Below are positions 1 through 8,534 of a stretch of 64,000 nucleotides of DNA, in pieces. The notes under the pieces were generated by a model. That model saw only the letters and a program-made list of their open reading frames with translations, was not told the origin of the DNA and ran no database searches. The stretch is from Actinoplanes solisilvae. Lineage in GTDB: Bacteria; Actinomycetota; Actinomycetes; Mycobacteriales; Micromonosporaceae. The stretch spans positions 1 through 64,000 of the forward strand of contig NZ_RJAC01000017.1 in NCBI RefSeq assembly GCF_003999975.1. The letters are read 5' to 3'. Numbering within the stretch: the first letter of the stretch is position 1; each line of letters begins with the position of its first letter. The translations under genes were made by a program, and so were the position numbers.

Positions 1-120
1 CGCCAAGCCCATGCCTTCTTCCAGCACCGCACCGACAGCCAGAACCTGACCACCGCCGCGCCCTGGACCTCACCCTGGCTGCCGCCGGGTTACGGACAAA
101 ACTTCTGGCCAGGCGCTTAG
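1..120 (+). CDS. 3' end of an ORF cut by the window edge, unidentified
   Basis: Frame 1 is open from the first base to a TAG at 118-120, giving 39 residues that end in GYGQNFWPGA. The composition (several Trp, Gln, His, Phe) is unlike a random GC-rich shadow frame, so it may be the tail of a real protein that starts before the window. I recognise no domain in it. It could equally be a non-coding remnant. Confidence 0.25.
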   Translation, partial: RQAHAFFQHRTDSQNLTTAAPWTSPWLPPGYGQNFWPGA

Positions 121-301
121 AACTAGAGCGACTTGAGCAGGGCGAGGTCGGTGTCGAGGTCCCGGTCGATGTAACCGGCCAGGTCGGCAAGGGTGAGAGG
201 CATCGGCGGATCTTGGCGACGCTTTTTCGGATCTGGTGCCAACTTCGCCCTGTGTCTTCCAATGTGGGCCTTCGTCACGCCATGATGATCGCGGTGACAC
301 T

Positions 302-2050
302 ATGAGTGAAACTGGGCTACCGCAAAACGTGCTGACCGAGATCGGCAGTCCGATCCGGGAGTCTCGTCTGACCGGCGTCGACGAGCTCGCCCGGCTGGCC
401 TGGGGTGCCGACCTCGCGATGGCGGCTGCCGCCCGCCACGCCCTCCAGCAGATGACGCAGGACGACAGCCGCAGCGTCTCCGCGGCCGCGGCCGCCGCCC
501 TGGAACGCACGGCCGTGCGCCTCGACCCCGAGCGCGTCGAGTTCGGCGTGGTCGCCGCCGACACCCAGCGCCTCGTGGCCGACGTGCGCGTCGAGGGCCC
601 GCCGCTGGGCGTCGCCGGGGCCACCGTGACCGTCTCTGGTCCGGGCCTGCGCGCCATGCTCAGCGACCGCACCCTGCGCGTGATGTGGCTGCCGCGCTCC
701 GACTGGCTCGACGGCTCGGTCACCGTGCGCGGGCCGGCCGGCTGGGCCGAGGTGCGCGTCACCGGCCAGGTGGCCGACGCCGGGCCCGCCTTCGCCGTCG
801 CGCCGCCGACCTCGCGCGGCGCGGAACCCGCGGGCCTGCACACGTATGACGGTGGCATGGTCGCCGACGGCTACGGCCCGTCCCGCGTCACCGTGCTGCC
901 CGCGCCGCCCCAGGGCCGCCGCCAGATCGGCACGACCGTGCTCGTCGCCATCCTTACCACGCTGGTCGTGCTGGGCGGCGCCGGTGTCGCGATGACCCTG
1001 CTCAACGACCGCACGATCGCGCCGTTGGTCGCCGCGCCGACCCAGCCGGTCCCGCCCGATCCCACCGTCCGGGCCAGCTCGGCCGCCCCCGCTCCCGGCC
1101 CGGCCGAACCGCAGGTCACGCGGGTTCCGCTCGCGCGGCGGGTGCAGAGCGTGGCCAAGCCCGCCGTGGTCGGCACGATCCGGGTCGGCGCCGAGCCCGA
1201 GGGGGTCGCGGTCTCGCCCGACGGCCGCACGGTCTACGTGGCCAACCAGAACAGCCGCGTCCTGTCGGTCGTCGACGCTTCCACCCGCCGCGTCCGCTCG
1301 GTCGACCTGCGCAACACCCCGCGCTTCGTCACCACCTCCCGCGACGGCCGTACGGTGTTCGTCTCGATGTACGAGGACGACAAGATCACCGGCAGTGGGG
1401 TGGCGGTCGTCGACGCCCTGAGTCTCAAGGTCATTCGCAACCTGGAGACCGGCGACATGCCGTACACGCTGGCTGTGGCTCCTGACAACAAGCTCTGGGT
1501 GCCGATCCACAGCGACGGCCGGCTCGAGATCTTCAGCTCCGGCACGCTGCGGCTGGCCGAGATCAAGGTCAAGCCCAACCCGCACGCGGTCGGCTTCGCC
1601 GGCGACCAGCAGCGCGCCTTCACGGCCAACCACGAGTCGAACGCGGTGTCGGTGCTCGACATGCGCACCAACAAGGTGATGCGCACGATTCCGGTGGCCA
1701 AGGCACCGCACAGCATCGCCGTCTCGCCCGACGGCCGCATGGCGCTGGTCGCGGGCTACGAGGCCGACGCGGCCAACCTGATCGACACGGTCACCCTCGA
1801 ACGCAAGGGTCCGTTCAAGGTGGGCCGCGACCCGCAGAGCGTCGCGTTCTCGGCCGACAGCCGCTACGGCTACGTGGTCAACGAGGGGGACAACTCGGTG
1901 TCGGTGCTCAACGGGAAGACGGGCGCGGTCACCGCGACCGTCAAGGTGGGCGGCAGCCCGCGCACGATCGGAGTGTCGCCCGACGGTCGTCTGGCCTACG
2001 TGTCGAACGGCAGCGACAACACGATCTCCGTGCTGCGGGTCGGCGAGTGA
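302..2050 (+). CDS. Membrane-anchored YVTN beta-propeller protein
   Basis: The protein has 582 residues from the ATG at 302; a longer in-frame reading from 236 has no better start. The N-terminal ~70 residues are Ala-rich and helical (HEAT-like, inferred), followed by an Ig-like beta region to ~165. One membrane helix lies at about 209-231 (IGTTVLVAILTTLVVLGGAG), then a Pro/Ala linker, then residues ~275-582 form repeats of the YVTN/YncE beta-propeller type (for example VSPDGRTVYVAN and its recurrences). Lack of a signal peptide plus one internal helix suggests a cytoplasmic N-terminus and an extracellular propeller. The stop overlaps the GTG of the next ECF sigma gene (GTGA), so the two are translationally coupled; a sensing role for that sigma circuit is inference. 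Confidence 0.85.
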   Translation: MSETGLPQNVLTEIGSPIRESRLTGVDELARLAWGADLAMAAAARHALQQMTQDDSRSVSAAAAAALERTAVRLDPERVEFGVVAADTQRLVADVRVEGPPLGVAGATVTVSGPGLRAMLSDRTLRVMWLPRSDWLDGSVTVRGPAGWAEVRVTGQVADAGPAFAVAPPTSRGAEPAGLHTYDGGMVADGYGPSRVTVLPAPPQGRRQIGTTVLVAILTTLVVLGGAGVAMTLLNDRTIAPLVAAPTQPVPPDPTVRASSAAPAPGPAEPQVTRVPLARRVQSVAKPAVVGTIRVGAEPEGVAVSPDGRTVYVANQNSRVLSVVDASTRRVRSVDLRNTPRFVTTSRDGRTVFVSMYEDDKITGSGVAVVDALSLKVIRNLETGDMPYTLAVAPDNKLWVPIHSDGRLEIFSSGTLRLAEIKVKPNPHAVGFAGDQQRAFTANHESNAVSVLDMRTNKVMRTIPVAKAPHSIAVSPDGRMALVAGYEADAANLIDTVTLERKGPFKVGRDPQSVAFSADSRYGYVVNEGDNSVSVLNGKTGAVTATVKVGGSPRTIGVSPDGRLAYVSNGSDNTISVLRVGE

Positions 2051-2496
2051 GCCGGCGCGACCGTGCCGCCGGTGAGGTGCTGGTGCGGCGGCTCTTCGCC
2101 GAGCACGGAGCGGCCCTGCTGGCGTACGCGACGAGGTTGAGCGACGGCAACCGCGAACAGGCCGAGGGGTTCGTGCGCGAGACCCTGCTGCGCGCCTGGT
2201 CCGAGCCCGCGGCCCTCAGTGACGACCGGGGAGCCGTACGGGCTCATCTGTTCCCGATGCTGCAAGAGGTGGCCCGCGGGCGTCGTGAGCCGATGCCGAT
2301 GCTCGCCGCCGTCGGCACACTTCCCGCCGAAGAACGCGAGGTACTGAACCAGTTGTACTTCCGGGGTCGTGACGTCAAGGAGGCGGCAGCGTCGCTCGGT
2401 CTTCCGGCCGAGACCGTGAAGTCCCGCAGCTACCGTGCGTTACGGCGGCTGCGGGAGGCGCTGCCCACCGGCGAACCGATGGGAGCGGCCGGATGA
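2047..2496 (+). CDS. ECF-type RNA polymerase sigma factor (SigK-like, compact)
   Basis: A 149-residue sigma-70-family ECF factor. Residues ~8-75 look like sigma region 2 (LFAEHGAALLAYATRL onward) and ~95-140 like region 4, with a helix-turn-helix DVKEAAASLGLPAETVKSRSYRALRRLREAL. The linker is unusually short, and the whole protein is shorter than typical ECFs (~170-200). It starts with GTG inside the stop of the propeller gene and ends inside the ATG of an anti-sigma factor, so the three form one translational unit. Being next to a zinc-binding anti-sigma argues for the SigK/RskA-like group; the stimulus is not visible. Confidence 0.88.
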   Translation: MSRRDRAAGEVLVRRLFAEHGAALLAYATRLSDGNREQAEGFVRETLLRAWSEPAALSDDRGAVRAHLFPMLQEVARGRREPMPMLAAVGTLPAEEREVLNQLYFRGRDVKEAAASLGLPAETVKSRSYRALRRLREALPTGEPMGAAG

Positions 2497-3161
2497 GCGG
2501 CCACCAGACCGAGCAGCTCGGGGCCTATGCCCTGGGCGTTCTCGACGGCGACGAGTGGGCCGCGGTGCACGCCCACGTCGAGGACTGCCCGCAATGCCGG
2601 CGCGACGTCGGTGACCTGCGCGAACTCGAGGAACGCCTGGGTGAGATCCCGCCCGAGGCCTTCCTGGAGGGCCCGCCGCCCGACAGCGACCTGCTCCTGC
2701 AGAAGACCCTTCGAGAGGTACGGGCGGAGCGCCGCGGCGAGGACCGCAGACGCTGGTCACTGTGGACGCTGACGGCGGTCGCGGCGGCCGTGTTCGCGGT
2801 GGCCGGCGGCATGTATTTCGGCCGTTCCACCGTGCCCCAGCCGACAGCCGTGACCAACGTCGCCGCCGCCCGCTCCCTGGCGGTGACCGACACGGCGAGC
2901 GGCGCGTCGATGGCCGTCACCGTCACGCCGGCCGCCGGCTGGGTGCGGCTGCGTGCCACAGTTGCCGGCGTCCCGGCCGGATCGCAGTGCCGGCTCTTCG
3001 TGATCGCCAGCGACGGCTCCCGCGAGTTCGCCGGAAGTTGGCTGGTCAGCGAGGGTGCGGCGACCACCGTGGACGGAAGCGCGCTGGTCGCCCCGGCCGA
3101 CGTGGCGGCGGTGCAGCTCGAGACGTACGCGGGGCAGGTTCTGGCCACGGCCACTATCTAG
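2493..3161 (+). CDS. Zinc-binding anti-sigma factor, RskA-like
   Basis: A 222-residue single-pass membrane protein. The N-terminus carries the ZAS zinc motif H28-x3-C32-x2-C35 (HVEDCPQC). A membrane helix follows at about 90-112, and residues ~115-222 form the extracytoplasmic anti-sigma-K (RskA) C-terminal domain, including the recognisable AGSQCRLFVIASDG segment. It overlaps the sigma gene by 4 bp (ATGA). In this family the cytoplasmic ZAS domain binds and holds the cognate sigma, with release by regulated proteolysis; that mechanism is family knowledge, not shown here. Confidence 0.9.
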   Translation: MSGHQTEQLGAYALGVLDGDEWAAVHAHVEDCPQCRRDVGDLRELEERLGEIPPEAFLEGPPPDSDLLLQKTLREVRAERRGEDRRRWSLWTLTAVAAAVFAVAGGMYFGRSTVPQPTAVTNVAAARSLAVTDTASGASMAVTVTPAAGWVRLRATVAGVPAGSQCRLFVIASDGSREFAGSWLVSEGAATTVDGSALVAPADVAAVQLETYAGQVLATATI

Positions 3162-3234
3162 AACACGGTCAAGACGCCTATCATCAGATCGTGATGTCTC
3201 GATCCACTCAGCGTTATGGCGCCAGGGTCGCAAG

Positions 3235-4374
3235 ATGACCAGCGTCGGCTGGGTCGCGTTGTCCATCACCGTCTTCGGTTCGCTGTGTTATGCCACGGCG
3301 TCGATCCTGCAGGCGGTCGGCGCCCGCCGCAGCGTCGGCACGGCCCGCACGATGGCCCACCCGCTCTATCTCGCCGGCATCTTCTTCGACATGCTGGCCT
3401 GGGTCGGCGCCATCATCGCGCTGCAGTCGCTCGCGGTCTACGTCGTCGAGTCGATCCTGGCCGGCTCGCTCGCCCTCACCGTCATCGGCGCCCGCATCGT
3501 CCTCGGCTCCCGGCTGCGCCGCCGCGACTCGGCCGCCATCGCCGTCACGATCATCTCGCTCACGTTCCTGGCCTTCTCGGCCGCCCCGCAACACGCGGTG
3601 CACCCGCCCAGCGAGCTGCGTTTCGTCCTCTGTGCCGCGGCGGCCGCGATGGTCCTGGTCGGCTACGGCGCGGCCAAGGTCGACGCGCCCGGCGGCGTCA
3701 TCGCGGCCTGCGCCGGCCTCTCGCTCGGCGGGGCCGCCCTGGTCGGGCGTTCGCTGCCGGTCCCGGAAGACGCGACGGGCGGCCAGATCGCGCTGGCCCT
3801 GGTCACCGAGCCGCTCACGGCGGCCCTGCTGGTCTTCGCGGGCACCGGCATGACTCTTTACGCCCACGCCCTGCAGCGCGGCGACGTCGGCCCGGTGACC
3901 GCGATCCACTGGACGGCCGAGGTCATCGCCCCTTCCGCGGTGGCCGTGCTCTTCCTGGGCGACACGGTCCGCGAGGGCTGGCTGGCCCCCGCGATCATCG
4001 CGTGTTGCCTCACCGTCGGCGCGGCCGTCGTGCTGGCCACCGCCCCGGCGACGCAGGCCACCCACGTCGAAGAGCCGGTTCCGGTTGCCGCCGGGCCGTC
4101 CGCGCTGCCGCCGCAGTCGCCGCGGCACGCCCTGGCCGCTCCGCCTCTGCCCGTGCTCGCGCAGCCCACCGGCGAACGCGTCATCTGGTGGGGTCCGCCG
4201 CCGATCTGGCGTCCCCCGACACGGGGCCGCCCGGTCGAACCCACCTATCAGGCCCTGGCCCTGCCGGCCGCCGCTCCTCGCTTCGTCTGGGCCGCCCCGC
4301 CGCCACGGGGTCGCCCGCGCCCCGCTCCGGCCGCCCACCGCGCCCGGGAGCTGGGCCCGTCCCAGAACTTCTGA
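3235..4374 (+). CDS. Multi-spanning membrane protein, DMT/NIPA-like, with proline-rich tail
   Basis: A 379-residue protein from the ATG at 3235 (MTSVGWVALSITV); the open frame runs further upstream into the anti-sigma gene, but the hydrophobic N-terminus starts here. About nine hydrophobic helices fill residues 1-280, with the paired-helix pattern of the drug/metabolite transporter superfamily (EamA or NIPA-type magnesium transporters). The last ~95 residues are a hydrophilic Pro/Ala/Arg-rich cytoplasmic tail with aromatic WWGPPPIWRPPTRG segments, unusual for a transporter. The substrate cannot be assigned. Confidence 0.7.
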   Translation: MTSVGWVALSITVFGSLCYATASILQAVGARRSVGTARTMAHPLYLAGIFFDMLAWVGAIIALQSLAVYVVESILAGSLALTVIGARIVLGSRLRRRDSAAIAVTIISLTFLAFSAAPQHAVHPPSELRFVLCAAAAAMVLVGYGAAKVDAPGGVIAACAGLSLGGAALVGRSLPVPEDATGGQIALALVTEPLTAALLVFAGTGMTLYAHALQRGDVGPVTAIHWTAEVIAPSAVAVLFLGDTVREGWLAPAIIACCLTVGAAVVLATAPATQATHVEEPVPVAAGPSALPPQSPRHALAAPPLPVLAQPTGERVIWWGPPPIWRPPTRGRPVEPTYQALALPAAAPRFVWAAPPPRGRPRPAPAAHRARELGPSQNF

Positions 4375-5355
4375 TCACCCGCTGTGGGCCGGGTGAGCGC
4401 CGTCGGTCGCCGTGGCGAGGTCGTCGCCGCGTGCGGTGCGGTAATAGAGGACCGTCCGCCCGGTGCGGCGGCGCTGAACCAGGCCCGCGTCGAGCAGCAC
4501 CCGCAGGTGGCCGCCGACCGTGCCCAGCGCGTAGCCGGTGACCGCGCACAACTGGCTCGGCGTCTTCGCCGTCGTCAGCTGCACCAGCACGAGTGCTCGC
4601 ACCGGCCCGAGCAGCCGCCCCAGCGCCGCCGGGGCGACCGCCACCGCCGGGTCGGCGAGGAACCCCGCGCACGGATAGACGACGACGTAACGATGCGGGG
4701 CGTCCAGCACGATCCACCCGTCGCGGCACAGCGTCGGGATGAACGACAGGCGCGCCCCAGCCAGGTCGACGGGCGCGTGGTCGTACTCGTTGACCTGCAG
4801 TCTTCCCTCACCGGCCCAGCGCAGGTCGGGCCGCATGCCGTGCAGCGCGGCCGCCCATCCGCCGGTGGCGAGCCGGTGCGAGCGGGCCACGATGTCGGCC
4901 TCCAGCAGCCGTCGCCGCCGCGGCCAGTCACGGCGTAACGCCAGCTCCCACACCCAGGTGAGCAGCTCGGCCGTGCGGTCGATCAGGTCCGCGCCGCGCA
5001 GCGACTCCGGGACCGGAACCCCTTCCTCGACCAGCTGGGCCCGGGCTTCCGCCGGTGTCGTGGCGCGCAGCCGGGCCAGGTCGCCTTCGAAGGTGCCGTC
5101 CCCGTCGTCCGGCGGTGTGACGAGGAAATCGGCCACCCAGCGCGGCCGCAACGTGGCTTCGACCAGCGCGGCGGCGATCGGGTCGGTCAAGAGCCGTTTC
5201 CGGTACGCCGGGGCGTGCGCGTCCATCCACGCCCGCTGGGCCGGATGGGTTCCCTTGCCCGCGAACGCCTTCATCGCCGCGACGGTCTCGATCAGCGGGG
5301 AGACCGCGAACCGGCTCGACGCCAGCATGTCCGCGCCGACCAGCCAGACTCCCAC
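4375..5355 (-). CDS. ArsR-type winged-helix transcriptional regulator with DUF5937-like N-terminus
   Basis: A 326-residue protein. Residues ~1-245 form a long helical N-terminal region of the kind found in DUF5937/ArsR regulators. The winged helix is C-terminal, ~250-310: LVQLTTAKTPSQLCAVTGYA, then LGTVGGHLRVLLDAGLVQRR and a wing RTGRTVLYYRT. No ArsR metal-binding Cys cluster is visible, so it is unlikely to be a metal sensor. It is transcribed away from an MFS gene whose start lies 73 bp off, so the pair is probably a regulator with its target transporter. Confidence 0.8.
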   Translation of the reverse strand: MGVWLVGADMLASSRFAVSPLIETVAAMKAFAGKGTHPAQRAWMDAHAPAYRKRLLTDPIAAALVEATLRPRWVADFLVTPPDDGDGTFEGDLARLRATTPAEARAQLVEEGVPVPESLRGADLIDRTAELLTWVWELALRRDWPRRRRLLEADIVARSHRLATGGWAAALHGMRPDLRWAGEGRLQVNEYDHAPVDLAGARLSFIPTLCRDGWIVLDAPHRYVVVYPCAGFLADPAVAVAPAALGRLLGPVRALVLVQLTTAKTPSQLCAVTGYALGTVGGHLRVLLDAGLVQRRRTGRTVLYYRTARGDDLATATDGAHPAHSG

Positions 5356-5428
5356 CCGTACACCCCGATCTTTCGCGTGGAGGCGAAAAGCTGTGGCCGG
5401 CCCGTGGGCGCGGCCCAGACTGCCGCTC

Positions 5429-6595
5429 GTGCCAACCTACCGGGACTGCTTCGCCACCCCCCAGTTCACGCCGCTGTTCCTCGCCACTTCGGCCAACGTC
5501 GCGGCGGCCACCCTGCGCGGGCTCGCCCTCGCGGTGCTCGTCTACACCGCCACCGAGTCGCCGCTGCTGGCCGCGCTGAGCCTGTTCGGGTCGCACTTCG
5601 CGCAGGTCGTCGGGGCCATGACCCTGCTGTCGGTGGCCGACCGGGTGCCGCCCCGGGCCGCGCTGGTCTCGATCTATCTGTTCGGTGGGCTCACCACGGT
5701 CGTGCTGGCGGTTCCGGGGATCCCGATCGCGGTGATGTTCGCGGTGATCGCGGTGGGTGGGTTGATCGGCTCGGTGCACGGCGGTGTCCGATGGGGACTG
5801 CTCGGCGAGATCCTGCCCGAGCGTGCCTACGTGACCGGGCGCTCGGTCTTCAACATGTCGGTCGGCGCGATGCAGATCTCCGGGTTCGCGGTCGGCGGCG
5901 GCTTGATCGTGCTGCTCGGGGCGCGCCCGGCCCTGCTCGTGGCGGCCGGGCTGTCCCTGGCGGCGGCGTTGACCGCGCGATTCGGGCTGACCGCGCGACC
6001 GCCCCGGGCGAACGGGCGACCCTCGATCGGCGAGACGTGGCGCGTCAACGTGCGGCTGCTGCGGATGCCCCGGCGGCGCTACCTCTACCTCGCCGCGTGG
6101 GTGCCGAACGGCCTGGTCGTGGGGAACGAGGCGCTGTTCGTCCCCTACGACCCGACGGGTGCGAGCGTGCTGTTCATCGCCGGTGCGGCGGGCATGCTCG
6201 CCGGGGATACCGCGATGGGCCGATGGGTGCTGGAGCACTGGCGCGCGCGACTGCTCACGCCGATGCTCCTGCTACTCGGTTTTCCCTACCTGTTCTTCGC
6301 GGTCGGGCTGCCGCTGCCGGGGGCGGCGGCAGCCGTCGCGGCGGCGTCGGCGGGCTTCGCGAGCGGACTGATCCTGCAGCAGCGGATCGTCGAGATCACC
6401 CCGGACGAGCTTCGGGGTCAGGCCCTCGGCCTGGAATCGTCCGGCATGTTCACCATGCAAGCGGCCGGGGCGACGCTGGCGGGGACGATCGCCCAGCACC
6501 TGCCGGTGCACCAGGCGATCTCGGTCATGGCGGCGCTGTCCCTGGGCACCGCCGGGTGGCTGGCCCTCAGCATTGCCAGGTACGAGGGCCGGTGA
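5429..6595 (+). CDS. Major facilitator superfamily transporter
   Basis: From the GTG at 5429 (VPTYRDCFATPQFTPLFLAT) this gives 388 residues with about 11-12 hydrophobic helices and the YRDLFA.pqFr.L..a opening common to actinobacterial MFS efflux proteins. A GTG about 13 codons upstream is possible but leaves less room to the divergent ArsR-type regulator, which probably controls it. The last ~30 bases overlap the 3' end of the convergent gene at 6567. Substrate unknown. Confidence 0.82.
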   Translation: MPTYRDCFATPQFTPLFLATSANVAAATLRGLALAVLVYTATESPLLAALSLFGSHFAQVVGAMTLLSVADRVPPRAALVSIYLFGGLTTVVLAVPGIPIAVMFAVIAVGGLIGSVHGGVRWGLLGEILPERAYVTGRSVFNMSVGAMQISGFAVGGGLIVLLGARPALLVAAGLSLAAALTARFGLTARPPRANGRPSIGETWRVNVRLLRMPRRRYLYLAAWVPNGLVVGNEALFVPYDPTGASVLFIAGAAGMLAGDTAMGRWVLEHWRARLLTPMLLLLGFPYLFFAVGLPLPGAAAAVAAASAGFASGLILQQRIVEITPDELRGQALGLESSGMFTMQAAGATLAGTIAQHLPVHQAISVMAALSLGTAGWLALSIARYEGR

Positions 6596-7718
6596 TGGCG
6601 TTCTTGCCGACGGTCACGGTGTGGCCGACGACCAGGCCGCTGCCCGAGACGCCCTGGGTACGGATCTCCTGGTTCGCCGGGGTCGGCAGGGCGACGTTGG
6701 CGCCGTCGCGGATGAGTTCGTTCGTGGTGAGGACCCAGCCGTCACTGTTCACCGCCAGGCCGGGGCCTTCGCCCGTCTTGAGCTGGGTGAGTTCACCGGT
6801 GCGCAGGTTCCATCGCGCCGGTGTGGCGTCGCCGTTCTTCGGCCACAGGCCCCCGGTCGCCCAGTCGCCTTCGGCGGAGTAGACGATCGACGTCGTTCCG
6901 GGCACGGATTTCAGCTCGCGGCCCCGGCCGTTCCGGTCCCAGGCGTACGCGGTCTTGTTCACGCCGTCCTTCTTGAGCGCGCCCACGATCGTGCCGTCGT
7001 CGGTGATGTCGTAGACGTACGAGTTCGCGGGCAGCGGCAGCTTGATCGGCGCCGACGTGCCGGCCTTGTAGAGAAGACCGACGGTGTTCTCGCCGCTCGA
7101 CTCGCCCTCGGGCTTGGCGTTGATGACGATGTCGCCGGCCGCGTTCATGGCCGGGTACGGGTAGACCCAGCCCAGGCCGGGCGGCGTGCGGAGCCGGGTG
7201 TACCGGCCGTTCTCGTAGCGGAACGCGTATTGCAGATTCGGCCCCTCGGCGAGGCCGGCCACCACGCCGTTCACGTTGACCGAGGTGAGCTGCATCGACG
7301 GGGCCTCGAGGGGCAACTTCCCCGGCTTGCCGTCGGTCCACAGGAGAGGCTGGAAGTCCTGACCCTTGAAGTAGTGGCCGATGACGTAGCGCCCGCTCGG
7401 GTCGACGCCGTTCGCCGAGGCGCCGGTGACCCCGGCGGGCATCCTCAGGGTCGCGGCCTTGCAGGCCTTCGGCGGGGTGGGCTTGGCCGGGGTGGTCGGC
7501 GCCGCGACGACCGGTGGCGGGGGCGCGGGGTCACCGATCACCAGCGTGGGCACCGCGACCAGCAGTCCGGTCGCGAGGGCGACGCCGCCCGCGGCCTGCC
7601 ACGAGCGGCGGCGGAAGGCGCGGCGACGACCCACCTCGACCAGGGCGTCCACCTCGAGCCGGGTGGGCGGCACGGAGATCTCCTCGAAGCGGTCCCGCAG
7701 ATTCTGTTCGTCGTTCAC
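6567..7718 (-). CDS. Single-pass membrane protein with propeller-like ectodomain, coupled to an ECF sigma
   Basis: Start is the GTG at 7718, overlapping the sigma stop by 4 bp (GTGA), giving 383 residues. Residues 1-~45 are charged and cytoplasmic (NDEQNLRDRFEEISVPPTRL). A membrane helix follows (ALATGLLVAVPTLVIG), then a Pro-rich stalk and an ectodomain of ~290 residues with repeated GxxxxxxxxxxAFRYENGRY and AYAWDRNGRG blades resembling HAF/WD-like propellers. It may act as anti-sigma or sensor for its partner; no ZAS zinc motif is present, so this is inferred from linkage alone. Confidence 0.75.
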   Translation of the reverse strand: MNDEQNLRDRFEEISVPPTRLEVDALVEVGRRRAFRRRSWQAAGGVALATGLLVAVPTLVIGDPAPPPPVVAAPTTPAKPTPPKACKAATLRMPAGVTGASANGVDPSGRYVIGHYFKGQDFQPLLWTDGKPGKLPLEAPSMQLTSVNVNGVVAGLAEGPNLQYAFRYENGRYTRLRTPPGLGWVYPYPAMNAAGDIVINAKPEGESSGENTVGLLYKAGTSAPIKLPLPANSYVYDITDDGTIVGALKKDGVNKTAYAWDRNGRGRELKSVPGTTSIVYSAEGDWATGGLWPKNGDATPARWNLRTGELTQLKTGEGPGLAVNSDGWVLTTNELIRDGANVALPTPANQEIRTQGVSGSGLVVGHTVTVGKNAITGPRTWQC

Positions 7719-8227
7719 GACTGCTCCCTCATCGACTCGGCCGGGGTGACGAGGACTCCGCGCAAGGCGGCCAGCCCACGGGCGCACTGACTCTTCACGT
7801 TGCCGACCGAGCAGCCCAGGGCCTCGGCCGTCTGCTCCACGGTCAGGTCGCCGAAGTAACGCAGCACCACGACCGCGCGCTGACCCTTCGGCAACGCCCG
7901 CAACGCGGTGATCAGGGCATCGCGCTCGCCGATCCCGTGGTCAGCGCCGGGTGAGGCGCTCGGCGCCGGGTGGTCGCCGAGCAGCACCCGGGACCACCCG
8001 CGCCGCCGTTCGTCGAGGTAGCGGCGCACCAGGATGCGGTGCACGTAACCGTCGAGGTTGTCGGCCGCGGAGGCCTTTCGCCAGCTCACGTAGAGCGCCG
8101 CCAGCGTCGTCTGCACGATGTCGTCGGCCCGGTGGGCGTCCGAGCAGAGCAGATACGCCGTCCGGTGCAGGCGCGGCAGCCGCCCCCGCACGAATTCGAC
8201 GAACTCTCGTTCCTCGTCTGCTCGCAT
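7715..8227 (-). CDS. ECF sigma factor, SigE-70 family
   Basis: A 170-residue protein from the ATG at 8227 (MRADEEREFVEFVRGRLPRL). Region 2 is residues ~5-70, with the typical RTAYLLCSDAHRADDIVQTT and Trp-rich ALYVSWRK; region 4 is ~115-160, PKGQRAVVVLRYFGDLTVEQ followed by a helix-turn-helix ending VKSQCARGLAALR. This closely matches the actinobacterial SigE-70 group. An upstream extension in frame exists but is not needed. It is coupled by overlap to the membrane propeller-like gene downstream. Confidence 0.9.
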   Translation of the reverse strand: MRADEEREFVEFVRGRLPRLHRTAYLLCSDAHRADDIVQTTLAALYVSWRKASAADNLDGYVHRILVRRYLDERRRGWSRVLLGDHPAPSASPGADHGIGERDALITALRALPKGQRAVVVLRYFGDLTVEQTAEALGCSVGNVKSQCARGLAALRGVLVTPAESMREQS

Positions 8228-8345
8228 GTCTCTATGTCGGGGTGGGACGGCCGCGGGGTTGCACGGGATCGAAGAATTCTCGGTCAAGTGAGAACGGGCG
8301 GTTCATCGAGATCAGCTCACACTTGCCCGCCATTCGAAAGACCTC

Positions 8346-8534
8346 GACCACCCCGCTTACGGCGCGATGAAGCGGGCGCTCAACAGCCTGACCGACTCGG
8401 CCGCGGTCACCTGGGGCCCGGAGAGCATCCGGGTCAACGCGATCGCGCCCGGCCCGACCCGCACCGAGATGATCGACCAATACCTCACCGCGACGCCCGG
8501 CGCGCGGTGGACGGCGGCGCCGGGGCCTCAGTAG
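8346..8534 (+). pseudogene. 3' fragment of a short-chain dehydrogenase/reductase
   Basis: An open frame reads AYGAMKRALNSLTDSAAV, then WGPESIRVNAIAPGPTRTEM, ending at TAG 8532-8534. This is the SDR YxxxK catalytic motif (YGAMK) followed by the RVNaIaPGp(v/t)xTeM segment of the family. Everything before the catalytic Tyr (the Rossmann TGxxxGIG half) is missing, so it is a truncated remnant of about 60 codons between divergently laid genes, and its last bases overlap the stop of the convergent SGNH gene. Confidence 0.75.
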
